A DNA stretch of 64,000 nucleotides from QVMG01 sp032073245 (GCA_032073245.1 DAMANX010000013.1:73200-137199), one strand, 5' to 3'. Positions 18,001 to 25,057 are shown, numbered from the stretch's first letter. Notes: generated by a model from the sequence alone, not told the origin. Program-made: numbers and translations.

Positions 18001-19370
18001 AGGATGATTAGTACGGCAAACGTCGCGCTGCGCACCACTTTCGCCGCTCCTTCTTCCACTTCCCTGTCGAGTTCCTCCTGCGTAAGCGTGCGCCCGGCAA
18101 GCCGTTTGGTATAGATATGCGCCAGTATTCCCTCGACAATCACTATCGAACCGTCCACCACGATACCGAAGTCAATGGCTCCCAGGCTCATCAGGTTGGC
18201 CGACACCCCGAACAGGCGCATCATAATAAACCCGAAAAGCATCGACAAAGGAATAACCGATGCCACAATCAGCCCCGCGCGCAGGTTACCGAGGAATATC
18301 ATCAGCACGATGAACACGATTAACGCCCCTTCCACCAGGTTGCGCACAACGGTCGATATATTCCGGTTCACCAGTGCCGAACGGTTCAGGTAAGGCTCCA
18401 CCGTTACTCCTTCCGGCAGCATCTTCTGTACACGTTCCACACGCGCTTCCAGCTCTTTGGTCACTATGTTGGCATTGGCTCCTTTCAGCATCATCGCAAT
18501 ACCGCCCACGCATTCGCCTTCGCCGTCTTTGGTCATCGCCCCGAAACGCTTCGGCGCTCCGAAACGCACCGTTCCCACGTCGTTGATATGTATCGGTATG
18601 CCGCCACGGTTCGTGATGACCACCTGTTCGATATCCGACAAACTGGTTATCATCCCTTCCGAACGGATATAATAGGCTTTGTTAACCTTCTCGATGTAAC
18701 TGCCCCCGGTGTTCTGGTTGTTCCGGTTCAATGCCTCATACACCTCGCCGATAGTTATATTCAGTGAATAAAGAGCATCGGGGTCTACAGCCACTTCATA
18801 TTGTTTCAGATAACCGCCAAAACTGTTGATTTCCACAATTCCGGGAATACCGCTGAGCTGCCTCTTGACAATCCAGTCCTGAATCGTGCGCAGCTCCATC
18901 GCGTCATATTTATGCTCATAGCCCGGCGCCACCTGAAGCACATACTGGTAAATCTCGCCCAGCCCCGTAGTAATAGGCATCAGTTCAGGCGTTCCCAGCC
19001 CCGGCGGTATCTCTTCGGCAACCGATTGAATCTGCTCATTGATAAGCTGCCTGGCATCGAGCGTAGGCACACTTTCCTTGAACACCACCGTCACCAGCGA
19101 CAACCCAAAACGCGACACCGAACGAATCTCAATCACGTTCATTATATTGCTCATCGCAATCTCGATAGGAAAAGTAATAAGCTGCTCCACCTCCTGCGGC
19201 GCCAGCGTAGGCGAAACGGTAACAATCTGCACCTGGTTGTTGGTTATGTCCGGTACGGCATCCACCGGCAAGGTTATCATCGCATAAATACCCCCTGCCA
19301 GCAACAACAAAGTAGCAAGCCCCACAAAAAGCTTCTTCCGGATGGAAAAGTGAACAATCGCTCTGAACAT
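15003..19370 (-). CDS. czcA: Heavy-metal RND efflux pump CzcA fused to a TolC-family outer-membrane factor
   Basis: Residues 1-1040 are a complete CzcA-type HME-RND transporter with 12 membrane segments. The fourth membrane segment carries DFGIVVDGSIVIVE with Asp400, Asp406 and Glu413. This is the charged pattern of divalent-cation pumps (Zn, Co, Cd, Ni) and not of Cu/Ag CusA pumps. Residues 1047-1067 are a second signal-peptide-like stretch (TTAILLTLLLLPAGISAQ), and residues 1068-1455 are a TolC/CzcC outer-membrane factor with an outer-membrane-efflux repeat (LSLEEAINLAYSNHP). The pump and its channel are thus one polypeptide in one frame. It is the first gene of a four-gene minus-strand operon. 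Export of divalent metal ions is a strong prediction; the exact ion is not. Confidence 0.93.
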   Translation of the reverse strand: MFRAIVHFSIRKKLFVGLATLLLLAGGIYAMITLPVDAVPDITNNQVQIVTVSPTLAPQEVEQLITFPIEIAMSNIMNVIEIRSVSRFGLSLVTVVFKESVPTLDARQLINEQIQSVAEEIPPGLGTPELMPITTGLGEIYQYVLQVAPGYEHKYDAMELRTIQDWIVKRQLSGIPGIVEINSFGGYLKQYEVAVDPDALYSLNITIGEVYEALNRNNQNTGGSYIEKVNKAYYIRSEGMITSLSDIEQVVITNRGGIPIHINDVGTVRFGAPKRFGAMTKDGEGECVGGIAMMLKGANANIVTKELEARVERVQKMLPEGVTVEPYLNRSALVNRNISTVVRNLVEGALIVFIVLMIFLGNLRAGLIVASVIPLSMLFGFIMMRLFGVSANLMSLGAIDFGIVVDGSIVIVEGILAHIYTKRLAGRTLTQEELDREVEEGAAKVVRSATFAVLIILLVFFPILTLTGIEGKYFTPMAKTLVFCIIGALVLSLTYVPMMSSLFLKKSVSTKPTFADRFFTGLNRIYQKSLRFCMHHMGITIATSFALLAASLLLFTRLGAEFIPTMDEGDFAMQMTLPAGSSLSESIRIAGEAEKTLLDNFPEIKHVVSKIGTAEVPTDPMAVEDADIMIVMKPFKEWTSAGSRAEMVEKMKKSLEKVTGAEFNFSQPIQLRFNELMTGAKADIAIKLYGEDMAELYAKAREAAKYVREIPGADDVLVEQAMGLPQLVVKYDRFKIARYGMNIEELNTIVRTAYAGEAAGVVFENERRFDLVVRLDNDKVKELNLDKLFVRTPEGIQIPMSEVASIELVSGPLQINRDATKRRIVIGVNVRDADIQQVVSDIQASLDKNIQLPPGYYFEYGGQFENLQNAISTLLIVIPVALLLILLLLFFAFKSLTYTLVVFSTVPLSLIGGILALWLRGLPFSISAGVGFIALFGVAVLNGILMINHFNDLRKQNKYRMTTNRIINKGTPHLLRPVFLTGLVASLGFVPMAIATSAGAEVQRPLATVVIGGLLVSTVLTLLIIPIFYRIVNMTRVWRLRRKETRRYVTTAILLTLLLLPAGISAQETIGVFSETSPVTLSLEEAINLAYSNHPRLKTATATIDQARARKGESWEVAPTSFNYSWGQLNGETRKDNEFEVSQSLGSLLTPFYKNTLVNRQVATGEHYREMVKKEIAAEVKRAWAYYQYAVNTRSLYREQNEWATRLQQAGQLRYEQGDITLLERNMAATLAAEIRAKLIQAEEEVQLAERRFTWTMYADHLSVPQDSTLTLLPVDPGEPSRLSLSRSHLDYFQSMADEKKAMLGVERSRFFPEISVGYVRQKIAPISGLNSWMVGVSFPLLFFPQGSRVKQEKIESRIASIEAEDNTRQLSNRVNELYVSLRQQNESIRYYTTGALPEADALLKSATIQFRESETDITQFVQSLNAAREIKRGYIEAVYQYNISALELELYTNQ

Positions 19371-19405
19371 ATCTTCTGGTTAATATTTTTCTGGTAAAAC
19401 GTATG

Positions 19406-19437
19406 CAAATCTATCACTAACCCAACTGCCCGACAAC
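19406..19437 (-). promoter_or_regulatory. Promoter of the czc-like operon
   Basis: On the minus strand TAGATTTG (complement of 19406-19413) is a full -7 box, and GTTG (complement of 19434-19437) is a three-of-four -33 box exactly 20 bases upstream. The czcA ATG follows 35 bases after the -7 box. Two LytTR-type boxes lie just upstream. Confidence 0.6.
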
Positions 19438-19446
19438 GGGAAAAGC

Positions 19447-19497
19447 ATGAACTGACTAAAGTGGCATGTGAACTGTCCGAAATGGAAAGTGAATTCC
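19447..19497. promoter_or_regulatory. Three LytTR-type operator boxes at a 21-bp period
   Basis: Three 9-bp direct repeats lie at 19447-19455 (ATGAACTGA), 19468-19476 (GTGAACTGT) and 19489-19497 (GTGAATTCC), each separated by 12 bp. Read on the minus strand the first is TCAGTTCAT, a full match to the published LytTR half-site pattern [TA][AC][CA]GTTN[AG][TG]; the second misses one position and the third is weaker. A 9-bp half-site with a 12-bp spacer is the known LytTR layout. The boxes sit between the two divergent promoters and are the likely target of the regulator at 12174. Confidence 0.7.
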
Positions 19498-19520
19498 ACC
19501 GCAATTTGTACCCGACCGCC

Positions 19521-19528
19521 TATCTTTG
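19521..19528 (+). promoter_or_regulatory. -7 box of the cysteine-repeat lipoprotein gene
   Basis: TATCTTTG is a perfect -7 box, 36 bases before the ATG. The bases 19-21 positions upstream (CACC around 19497-19500) do not resemble TTTG. The third LytTR box ends exactly where a -33 element would be, as expected for an activator-dependent promoter. Confidence 0.5.
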
Positions 19529-19564
19529 CCACAAGCAAAGTATAACATTTATAAAAAAGAAAAT

Positions 19565-20125
19565 ATGAAACAATCCATTCAGACAAAGCTCCTTGCAATC
19601 GCTTTTATCGCCTTCGCTATCACACTGTTTGCATGCAGCGACGACAGTGACATTACTAACCCCGATTCAGATACCACATCGCTCGGCATGCACCATAAAT
19701 CCGGCAAAGGTTTATCCTCCTTAACGCCGAACGACACCTGCCCCTACGGCAACATCCCCGGCAACTGCGGACAATGCACCGTATGCCTCAACGGCACTCC
19801 CGGAACTTGTGAAAACTATACCGCTTGCCCCAACGCCGGCAAACCCGGAACCTGTGCCAACTGCACTGCCTGTCCCAACGGCACCAAACACGGAGCATGC
19901 GGACAATGCACCGCCTGTCTGAACGGCACCCCCGGAACCTGCAAAAACTACACCACCTGCCCCAACGCCGGTAAACCCGGCACCTGTGCCAACAGCACTG
20001 CTTGTCCCAACGGCACCAAACACGGAGCATGCGGACAATGCACCGCCTGCCCCAACGCCGGTAAACCTGGCACCCCCGGTAAAAATCAGGGGAAAGGAGG
20101 CAAAGGCCATCACGGAGGAAGATAA
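19565..20125 (+). CDS. Cysteine-rich tandem-repeat lipoprotein divergent from the metal-efflux operon
   Basis: I do not recognise a family. The 186 residues start with a lipoprotein signal (MKQSIQTKLLAIAFIAFAI, lipobox LFAC). A Ser/Asp/Thr-rich linker follows, then a region of about 110 residues made of short units of the type C-x2-C-(P/L)-N-(G/A)-x(2-3)-PG-x-C, and a Gly/Lys/His tail (KGGKGHHGGR). I count 19 cysteines after the lipidated one, with almost no hydrophobic residues between them. The DNA repeats in 132-bp units. The earlier TTG at 19526 is inside the -7 box region, so the ATG at 19565 is preferred. Its place opposite a CzcA operon, with shared LytTR boxes, suggests a metal-binding envelope protein. 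A disulfide-rich structural role is the alternative. Confidence 0.8.
   Translation: MKQSIQTKLLAIAFIAFAITLFACSDDSDITNPDSDTTSLGMHHKSGKGLSSLTPNDTCPYGNIPGNCGQCTVCLNGTPGTCENYTACPNAGKPGTCANCTACPNGTKHGACGQCTACLNGTPGTCKNYTTCPNAGKPGTCANSTACPNGTKHGACGQCTACPNAGKPGTPGKNQGKGGKGHHGGR
19760..20077 (+). repeat. 132-bp coding tandem repeat (about 2.4 copies)
   Basis: The same codons recur at an exact 132-bp spacing: the TGC-GGACAATGC motif is at 19766, 19898 and 20030. The units cover 19760-19891, 19892-20023 and the partial 20024-20077, each full unit encoding 44 residues. The copies differ at a few codons (for example Cys to Ser in ANC/ANS), so the repeat is not brand new. Confidence 0.9.
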
Positions 20126-20159
20126 CAAGGCTTTGCTCAACTAACCCTATCATTCATAT

Positions 20160-20198
20160 AAAGTCCCGGAGAAATATCCTTTCCCACCGGGACTTTTT
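20160..20198 (+). terminator. Rho-independent terminator of the lipoprotein gene
   Basis: AAAGTCCCGG pairs with CCGGGACTTT around a 17-base loop, followed by a T-run. It begins 34 bases after the stop codon. Confidence 0.85.
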
Positions 20199-20230
20199 AT
20201 ATACTTCCCTTCTGTTTATTGCCCCCTTTT

Positions 20231-20656
20231 TCATTGTTTAAGTAACCTCACGACAGCTTCCATTTCCCGGAATGCCTTCGACATAACCTCCTCCACCTTT
20301 CCTCCGATACCCGAAGCCATGGCCGCCGAATTCATGCGTGAAATAAATACTTTACCACCTTTCACCTCATAGACAGAGATGCGGCACGGCACCATCGGCG
20401 AATACACCCGTAGCGCATCCTCCTCCAGCAACTCACCCGAATAAAGGGGATTACACAATTCAAAAATTTTCACAGGCAATACATCTTTACCATTTTTCAT
20501 TAAAGTAGCCTGCAAATCATGAATAGCCGATATTTTCCAGCCGGCAGCCAGTATCCGGTCGGACAGCATCAATACCGTTTCATCAAAAGAATAGTTACTT
20601 TCGTCCGATAAGAACATTTCACTTTCATAGACATCATTCTTTTTCATAGTTTCCAT
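20231..20656 (-). CDS. DUF302 domain protein
   Basis: The 141-residue soluble protein matches the DUF302 layout: an N-terminal strand and helix (YSFDETVLMLSDRILAAGWKI), a central segment (PVKIFELCNPLYSGELLE) with the conserved C-N-P near residue 68, then PMVPCRISVYEVKGGKVFISRMN and a C-terminal helix. DUF302 proteins are small and of unknown function, and are often found beside metal-resistance or redox genes, which agrees with the metal-efflux cluster next to it. It converges on the cysteine-repeat lipoprotein gene. An alternative start lies three codons later (MKKNDVYE, 20647). A CAAACATA at 20691-20698 reads as the -7 box TATGTTTG on its strand. Confidence 0.85.
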   Translation of the reverse strand: METMKKNDVYESEMFLSDESNYSFDETVLMLSDRILAAGWKISAIHDLQATLMKNGKDVLPVKIFELCNPLYSGELLEEDALRVYSPMVPCRISVYEVKGGKVFISRMNSAAMASGIGGKVEEVMSKAFREMEAVVRLLKQ

Positions 20657-20760
20657 AGTTTTTTATTGGGGTTATTAAAATCTCCTTCCACAAACATACG
20701 GTTTATTTCTGATATATGAGTTGGAAATTTATATGCAACTTTACTTTCCTCTCACCTATA

Positions 20761-20940
20761 CTAAAGTAATTCCGTCGGCAGAATGCTGTAGGGCACTTTA
20801 GGCACACGGTTGCGGCTTACTTTAAAGCCTTTGAGCTTTAAAGTTGCATTTACTAATGTCAGATCGGGATATTCTACCGGTATTCCATAACTACAAAAAA
20901 TACAATTATCAAACGGAAACTTCAAGTGTAATGCATTCAA
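20761..20940 (-). pseudogene. Unlisted 59-codon reading frame, possibly the 3' remnant of a gene
   Basis: The minus strand is open for 59 codons from a TTG (complement of 20938-20940) to the stop at 20761-20763. The peptide has a protein-like make-up, with FPFDNCIFCSYGIPVEYPDL in the middle and RVPKVPYSILPTELL at the end. There is no ATG or GTG start, and a TGA closes the frame two codons upstream. It fills most of the 342-bp gap between the DUF302 and isochorismatase genes. I do not recognise the family. A perfect 9-bp hairpin (20819-20844) lies inside it. Confidence 0.3.
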
Positions 20941-20998
20941 TCATGCTGTTGTCAACGAAATATCATACCTTTACTCTAATTTTAAAAAAACAGGAAAA

Positions 20999-21484
20999 AT
21001 GAAAAAGGCATTAGTTATAATAGACATTCAGAATGATATAACAAAGAATTACAAGGAAATAGTTGGCAATATAAATAAAGCCATAGATTGGGCGGTTGAT
21101 AATGATATGCATATCGTTTATATAAGGCATGAAAATTTATCGGCCGGCACAAGGACTTTTAAAACGGGTACGCGCGGGGCTGAATTAGCTCCAGACTTAA
21201 AGATAGCATCCAAAAATATTTTCACAAAATATAAAGGAAACGCGTTAACTAGTGAAGAGTTCGCCGACTTTATCAATAAAAACGAAATAGATGAATTCTA
21301 CATAACCGGGGCAGATGCTGTTGCTTGTGTTAAATCAACCTGTTACAACATGACTAAAGCAAATTACAACGTTAATGTCCTATCGGATTGCATTACGAGT
21401 TATGATAAAAAGAAAATTGACGAAATGCTTCATTACTATGAAAGCAAAGGCAGTAAAATAATTAGTTTAAATGATTTGTTATGA
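20999..21484 (+). CDS. Isochorismatase-family cysteine hydrolase
   Basis: The 161 residues fit the isochorismatase-like fold: VIIDIQNDI near the start with the catalytic Asp, an HxxxSAGTRTFKTGTRGAEL-type substrate loop, a Lys in TKYKGNAL, and the nucleophile Cys in GADAVACVKSTC. Family members hydrolyse isochorismate, nicotinamide, N-carbamoyl amides or related compounds in the cytoplasm. The motif is VAC, not the common V-x-x-CV of nicotinamidases, and the metal site is not evident. The gene is single and is followed by tRNA-Lys on the opposite strand. Confidence 0.85.
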   Translation: MKKALVIIDIQNDITKNYKEIVGNINKAIDWAVDNDMHIVYIRHENLSAGTRTFKTGTRGAELAPDLKIASKNIFTKYKGNALTSEEFADFINKNEIDEFYITGADAVACVKSTCYNMTKANYNVNVLSDCITSYDKKKIDEMLHYYESKGSKIISLNDLL

Positions 21485-21633
21485 CAAGATTCTTCAAAAC
21501 ATGTGATTCAAAACACTGTGATTCAGCAAATAAAACCTAAATCATGGGACTTTTCCGAGAACTAAAAAGTTCCACGATTTGGATACTTTTAGTTAGCTTT
21601 TTTCGCTTTTACCTCCAATTTATACAAAAACAT

Positions 21634-21666
21634 AAATCCCTAATTCCGTTTTGGAATCAGGGATTT
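21634..21666 (-). terminator. Terminator downstream of tRNA-Lys
   Basis: AAATCCCTAATTCC (21634-21647) pairs with GGAATCAGGGATTT (21653-21666) with one mismatch. On the minus strand the stem is followed by a T-rich stretch. It begins 34 bases past the tRNA 3' end. Confidence 0.75.
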
Positions 21667-21700
21667 ACGTTGAATTTCTTTTTTCTTGAAATCTTCTTGG

Positions 21701-21773
21701 TGATTTGCCTGGGGTTCGAACCCAGGACCCCATCCTTAAAAGGGATGTGCTCTACCTGCTGAGCTAGCAAATC
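21701..21773 (-). tRNA. tRNA-Lys (anticodon TTT)
   Basis: The minus strand folds into a complete cloverleaf. The acceptor stem is GATTTGC/GCAAATC, the D-arm contains GCTCAGCAGGTAGAGC, the anticodon stem ATCCC/GGATG-type encloses loop CTTTTAA with anticodon TTT, the T-arm is CTGGGTTCGAACCCCAG, and the discriminator base is A. No CCA is encoded. It lies between the isochorismatase gene (convergent) and the AI-2E transporter gene (same strand). Confidence 0.95.
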
Positions 21774-21804
21774 TCCGGATGCATTTCTTTTTGGAATGCG
21801 GGTG

Positions 21805-21835
21805 CAAAGGTAGAGATATTTTTTTATTATGCAAG
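21805..21835 (-). promoter_or_regulatory. Promoter of tRNA-Lys
   Basis: On the minus strand TACCTTTG (complement of 21805-21812) is a full -7 box with CTTG (complement of 21832-21835) 19 bases upstream. The mature tRNA starts 31 bases after the -7 box. Confidence 0.6.
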
Positions 21836-21839
21836 CGGA

Positions 21840-22997
21840 TTAAGAGCTTTTTTGGTCGGGATCAATAATTACGGGTACTTCCTCATGTTCCTGCTTAACA
21901 ATTTTTGCATATTCATCGCCTTCCATCAGGATAAATCTTTTATAGTAAGAAAGGCATAATGTGGTGAGGGGCAATGCTACTATTAATCCCACAAAACCGA
22001 GTAAAGTGCCCCATATAGAAAGTGATAAAAGAATGAATGCCGGATTAAGCCCCATAGCTTTTCCCATTATTCTGGGGACAAGATAAAGGTCTTGTATGAC
22101 TTGTACAATACCTAGTACTAAAAGTGCTAATCCAAATATAAGCCAAAAACTTTGTCCAGTTTCGGCTGAACGAAGAAGGCTAAGCAGGATCATGGGGATT
22201 ATACCTATTGTTTGTAAATAGGGAATAAGATTCAACAGGCCGATAAATAATCCTAAAGTTACTCCCAAAGGAAAATCTATTATGCGGAAACCGATTGCTA
22301 AAAGGATACCTACACAAAGGGCAACGAGTGATTGTCCACGAAAATAGCGGTTCATACTGTATTCCACATCATCTGCTAATCCTTCAATAAAAGGGCGGTA
22401 CTTCTCTGGGATAAGGTGACGCCAGCCATTTGCTATTTTTTCATAATCCAAAAGAATAAAGATAAAATAGAGTAGGATTACGAAAACGATCGTTATACTA
22501 AATAAAACAGAGAAGGTGTTCGATAAGATATTCCACATCTTTGGGGCTATTTGCTTGACGGCATTCAGGATGTTATCTTTACTTAATAGTTCCACCCATT
22601 GGTCTATGTTTACGTTTTCCTGTACATATACCAGCCAGGCTTCAGGGATAAATGGAATCGTACCGCTTTGAAGGTTATAAGTCCGGAAGAGTTCCAGGGT
22701 TTTCTCTGTTTCTTGGGCAATGGAGGGAACAACCAGTACGGTAAGCAATGCTAATACCAAGATGATCAGTAATAGAACTGCGGCTATAGAAAGTATCCGG
22801 CTTTTGAATCGTAGTTTGTACTGGAAAAATTTAACGATCGGCTGCATAAGATAGGCAAATAACCAGGCAACAAGAAAAGGCAGTAAAGCATTCTTCAGTA
22901 CAGATAGCATGTAAATTACGCCTGCTATAATCAGAACGCTAAAGACTATACGTACAACCCTGTCAAAGGTATATGGTTTATCGAATACTGGATTCAT
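21840..22997 (-). CDS. AI-2E family transporter (PerM/YhhT-like membrane protein)
   Basis: This is a polytopic protein of about eight membrane segments. The N-terminal pair is VFSVLIIAGVIYMLSVLKNALLPFLVAWLFAYLMQPI-like, followed by a long soluble stretch (residues about 85-150), and then the family signature region GLFIGLLNLIPYLQTIGIIP and LVPRIMGKAMGLNPAFILLSL. The family was named for autoinducer-2 export, but most members have other or unknown substrates. The frame extends upstream to 23072; I prefer the ATG at 22997 (MNPVFDKPYTF) because family members begin just before the first membrane helix. A TATCTTTG box on this strand at 23091-23098 may drive it. Confidence 0.87.
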   Translation of the reverse strand: MNPVFDKPYTFDRVVRIVFSVLIIAGVIYMLSVLKNALLPFLVAWLFAYLMQPIVKFFQYKLRFKSRILSIAAVLLLIILVLALLTVLVVPSIAQETEKTLELFRTYNLQSGTIPFIPEAWLVYVQENVNIDQWVELLSKDNILNAVKQIAPKMWNILSNTFSVLFSITIVFVILLYFIFILLDYEKIANGWRHLIPEKYRPFIEGLADDVEYSMNRYFRGQSLVALCVGILLAIGFRIIDFPLGVTLGLFIGLLNLIPYLQTIGIIPMILLSLLRSAETGQSFWLIFGLALLVLGIVQVIQDLYLVPRIMGKAMGLNPAFILLSLSIWGTLLGFVGLIVALPLTTLCLSYYKRFILMEGDEYAKIVKQEHEEVPVIIDPDQKSS

Positions 22998-23120
22998 GGT
23001 ATATTTTTTATCTTTGCTACCGACAAATAAAAGATAGCCGAATGCAGAATCAAGCTTGTTTAAGCAATTCAAAGGCGTATCCTAATTGTGCAAAGATAGA
23101 ATAAAGTACAAAAGTATCGA

Positions 23121-24599
23121 ATGATGAGAATGAAAATAACACATATTATCTTTTTAATCTGCTTTTTTTCTTCCCTGACAGCTCAGGTTCCACAACCTAT
23201 CCTTCAACTGTTGAAAGCTGATTATATGAAAGGGGCTTCTTTTTCTCTGATTGCCAAGGAAGTGAAGACAGGAGAAATATTATATAGTTATGACGAACAG
23301 CGCCAGGTGATCCCTGCCTCTGTTCTGAAAACCGTAACAACGGCTACTGCTTTGGAATTATTAGGAAATGATTATCGTTTCCCGACTTATATTGAATATG
23401 ATGGGGAGATAGTAAACGGTGTGCTGACGGGGAATCTGTATATTAAAGGGAGTGGTGACCCGACGCTGGGTTCTGCTCATTTGGTAGCCGATCGTAATAC
23501 GTATACATTAGACCAGAATACTTTTATTCCTCAATGGATTGCCGGGATAAAAGAGGCAGGTATCAAAAGTATCACGGGAGCTGTAATTGCAGACGAGAGT
23601 ATTTTCGATACCGAGGGTATTTCTCCGAAATGGTTATGGGAGGATATGGGTAGTTATTATGGCGCGGCTAGTTATGGGTTGAATGTGTTTGATAACCTTT
23701 TCCATCTGGAGTTGTCTACGGGGAATGCTGGGGAGCAGCCTGCCATTTTAAGGACTAAACCTGAAATGAAGTCTCTCAACCTGTATAATCATCTGGTAAC
23801 GGCGTCTGTGGCTACGGATAGCGCTTTTATAATGGGTGCACCTTATTCAACAGAACGTTATCTGTATGGGGTGGTACCCGTCAATCGGAATCCATTGATA
23901 ATAAAAGGGGATATCCCGAATCCTCCTCTCTTTCTAGCGGAATATCTCAATGAGTCATTACATAAAAACGGTATTACGATCGAAGGGAAGCCTTCATGTT
24001 CTTCTATCGATAGAGGTGAAAAGCAAATTACAAAGGATAGAAAAGTGCTTATTACCACTTATTCTCCCCCTCTCAGTAAAATAGTGCGTATCACCAATGA
24101 GCGAAGCCATAACTTATATGCTGATGCGGTTTTCAAAACGTTAGGCCTCTCCTATCAATCTCAACGGGGAGAGTTTTTGTCTTCTTACGGCAAAGCGTCG
24201 AAAGCTGTAGAGAAGTTCTGGAAGGAAAAAGGGATGGATATATCTACTCTGTGGATGTATGATGGTAGTGGGCTTGCCTCCACCGACAAAGTGTCTGCTG
24301 CTTTTATGGGAGAGATGCTCACCTATATGGCAACCCGGTCGCCTGAATCGGAAGCTTTCATGCAATCATTCCCCAAGGTCGGGCAGGAAGGTACCGTACG
24401 TAATTTCCTTCGGGGCTCTTCACTTCAGGGAAGGGCTGTTCTGAAAAGTGGGGGCATGAGTCGCGTTAAGAGTTACGCAGGATATATCACCAAAGACAGA
24501 AAACAATATGCGGTTGCCGTATTTGTGAATAATTACAACTGCGAAGGGCGGGAGATGACACGGGCGTTGGAAAAACTATTGCTGGCGTTGTTTGAGTAA
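23121..24599 (+). CDS. dacB: D-alanyl-D-alanine carboxypeptidase/endopeptidase, PBP4 (S13 peptidase)
   Basis: The 492-residue exported protein has a signal peptide ending at TAQ and the three active-site motifs of class C low-molecular-mass penicillin-binding proteins: SVLK at 67-70 (Ser67 acylated), SHN at 329-331 and KSG in VLKSGGMSRVKSYAG. The GSGDPTLG and YDGSGLAS segments are typical of the S13 family. It trims or cleaves peptidoglycan cross-links in the periplasm. Three ATGs lie close together at the start (23121, 23124 and 23130); any would keep the signal peptide. The gene diverges from the AI-2E transporter gene. Confidence 0.93.
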   Translation: MMRMKITHIIFLICFFSSLTAQVPQPILQLLKADYMKGASFSLIAKEVKTGEILYSYDEQRQVIPASVLKTVTTATALELLGNDYRFPTYIEYDGEIVNGVLTGNLYIKGSGDPTLGSAHLVADRNTYTLDQNTFIPQWIAGIKEAGIKSITGAVIADESIFDTEGISPKWLWEDMGSYYGAASYGLNVFDNLFHLELSTGNAGEQPAILRTKPEMKSLNLYNHLVTASVATDSAFIMGAPYSTERYLYGVVPVNRNPLIIKGDIPNPPLFLAEYLNESLHKNGITIEGKPSCSSIDRGEKQITKDRKVLITTYSPPLSKIVRITNERSHNLYADAVFKTLGLSYQSQRGEFLSSYGKASKAVEKFWKEKGMDISTLWMYDGSGLASTDKVSAAFMGEMLTYMATRSPESEAFMQSFPKVGQEGTVRNFLRGSSLQGRAVLKSGGMSRVKSYAGYITKDRKQYAVAVFVNNYNCEGREMTRALEKLLLALFE

Positions 24600-24646
24600 A
24601 AGAAAATACTATCTTTGGGATATCTATTTAATTAAAACCTTCGCCT

Positions 24647-25057
24647 ATGTCATACGTGCAATCTATTTACCATATCGTTCTCCGTACAAAATACAGTGAA
24701 CCTACACTCAGTCTTGAAAACTCCCATCTTTTGTATAGATATATGTGGGGCATTATCAAAAGAAAAAAATGTATCCTCTATCGCATTAACGGAGTAGAAG
24801 ATCATATTCATTTATTAGTAGATTTACATCCCACCGTTTCCGTGTCTCATTTTATACAAGACCTAAAAGTTGTCTCTTCCCTATGGCTAAAATCCCATCC
24901 TGACTTTCCCCTTTTTAGAGGATGGTGCAGGAAATATGCAGCTATCAGCTGTGCCCAAAAAGATAAATATATCATTACTAATTATATCAAAAACCAAAGA
25001 GTACACCACCAATCTATCTCTTCAACAGATGAGTTCAACAAACTCATCTTAGACTGA
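24647..25057 (+). CDS. IS200-like Y1 transposase, probably REP-associated (RAYT)
   Basis: The 136 residues form a single Y1 HUH domain: IYHIVLRTKYSEPTL at the start, metal-binding HIH at 53-55 in EDHIHLLVDLHP, and the nucleophile Tyr113 with Gln117 in NYIKNQ (Y-x3-Q). It ends at KLILD, about 20 residues earlier than the IS200-like transposases I know from this group, so the tail may be lost. No IS left end is visible. A large palindromic element starts at its stop codon, as expected when a domesticated transposase sits by its REP repeats. A -7-like TATCTTTG lies at 24610-24617. Confidence 0.85.
   Translation: MSYVQSIYHIVLRTKYSEPTLSLENSHLLYRYMWGIIKRKKCILYRINGVEDHIHLLVDLHPTVSVSHFIQDLKVVSSLWLKSHPDFPLFRGWCRKYAAISCAQKDKYIITNYIKNQRVHHQSISSTDEFNKLILD

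Noticed and set aside
19721..20140. Long minus-strand frames of Gly/Val/Ala- or Cys/Arg-rich peptides
   Set aside because: They are antisense reads of the 132-bp coding repeat; the plus-strand frame has the lipobox, promoter box and terminator.
21544..21762. A 72-codon plus-strand frame after the isochorismatase gene
   Set aside because: It runs through the terminator hairpin and the tRNA-Lys gene on the opposite strand, and its peptide has no protein-like pattern beyond hydrophobic runs.
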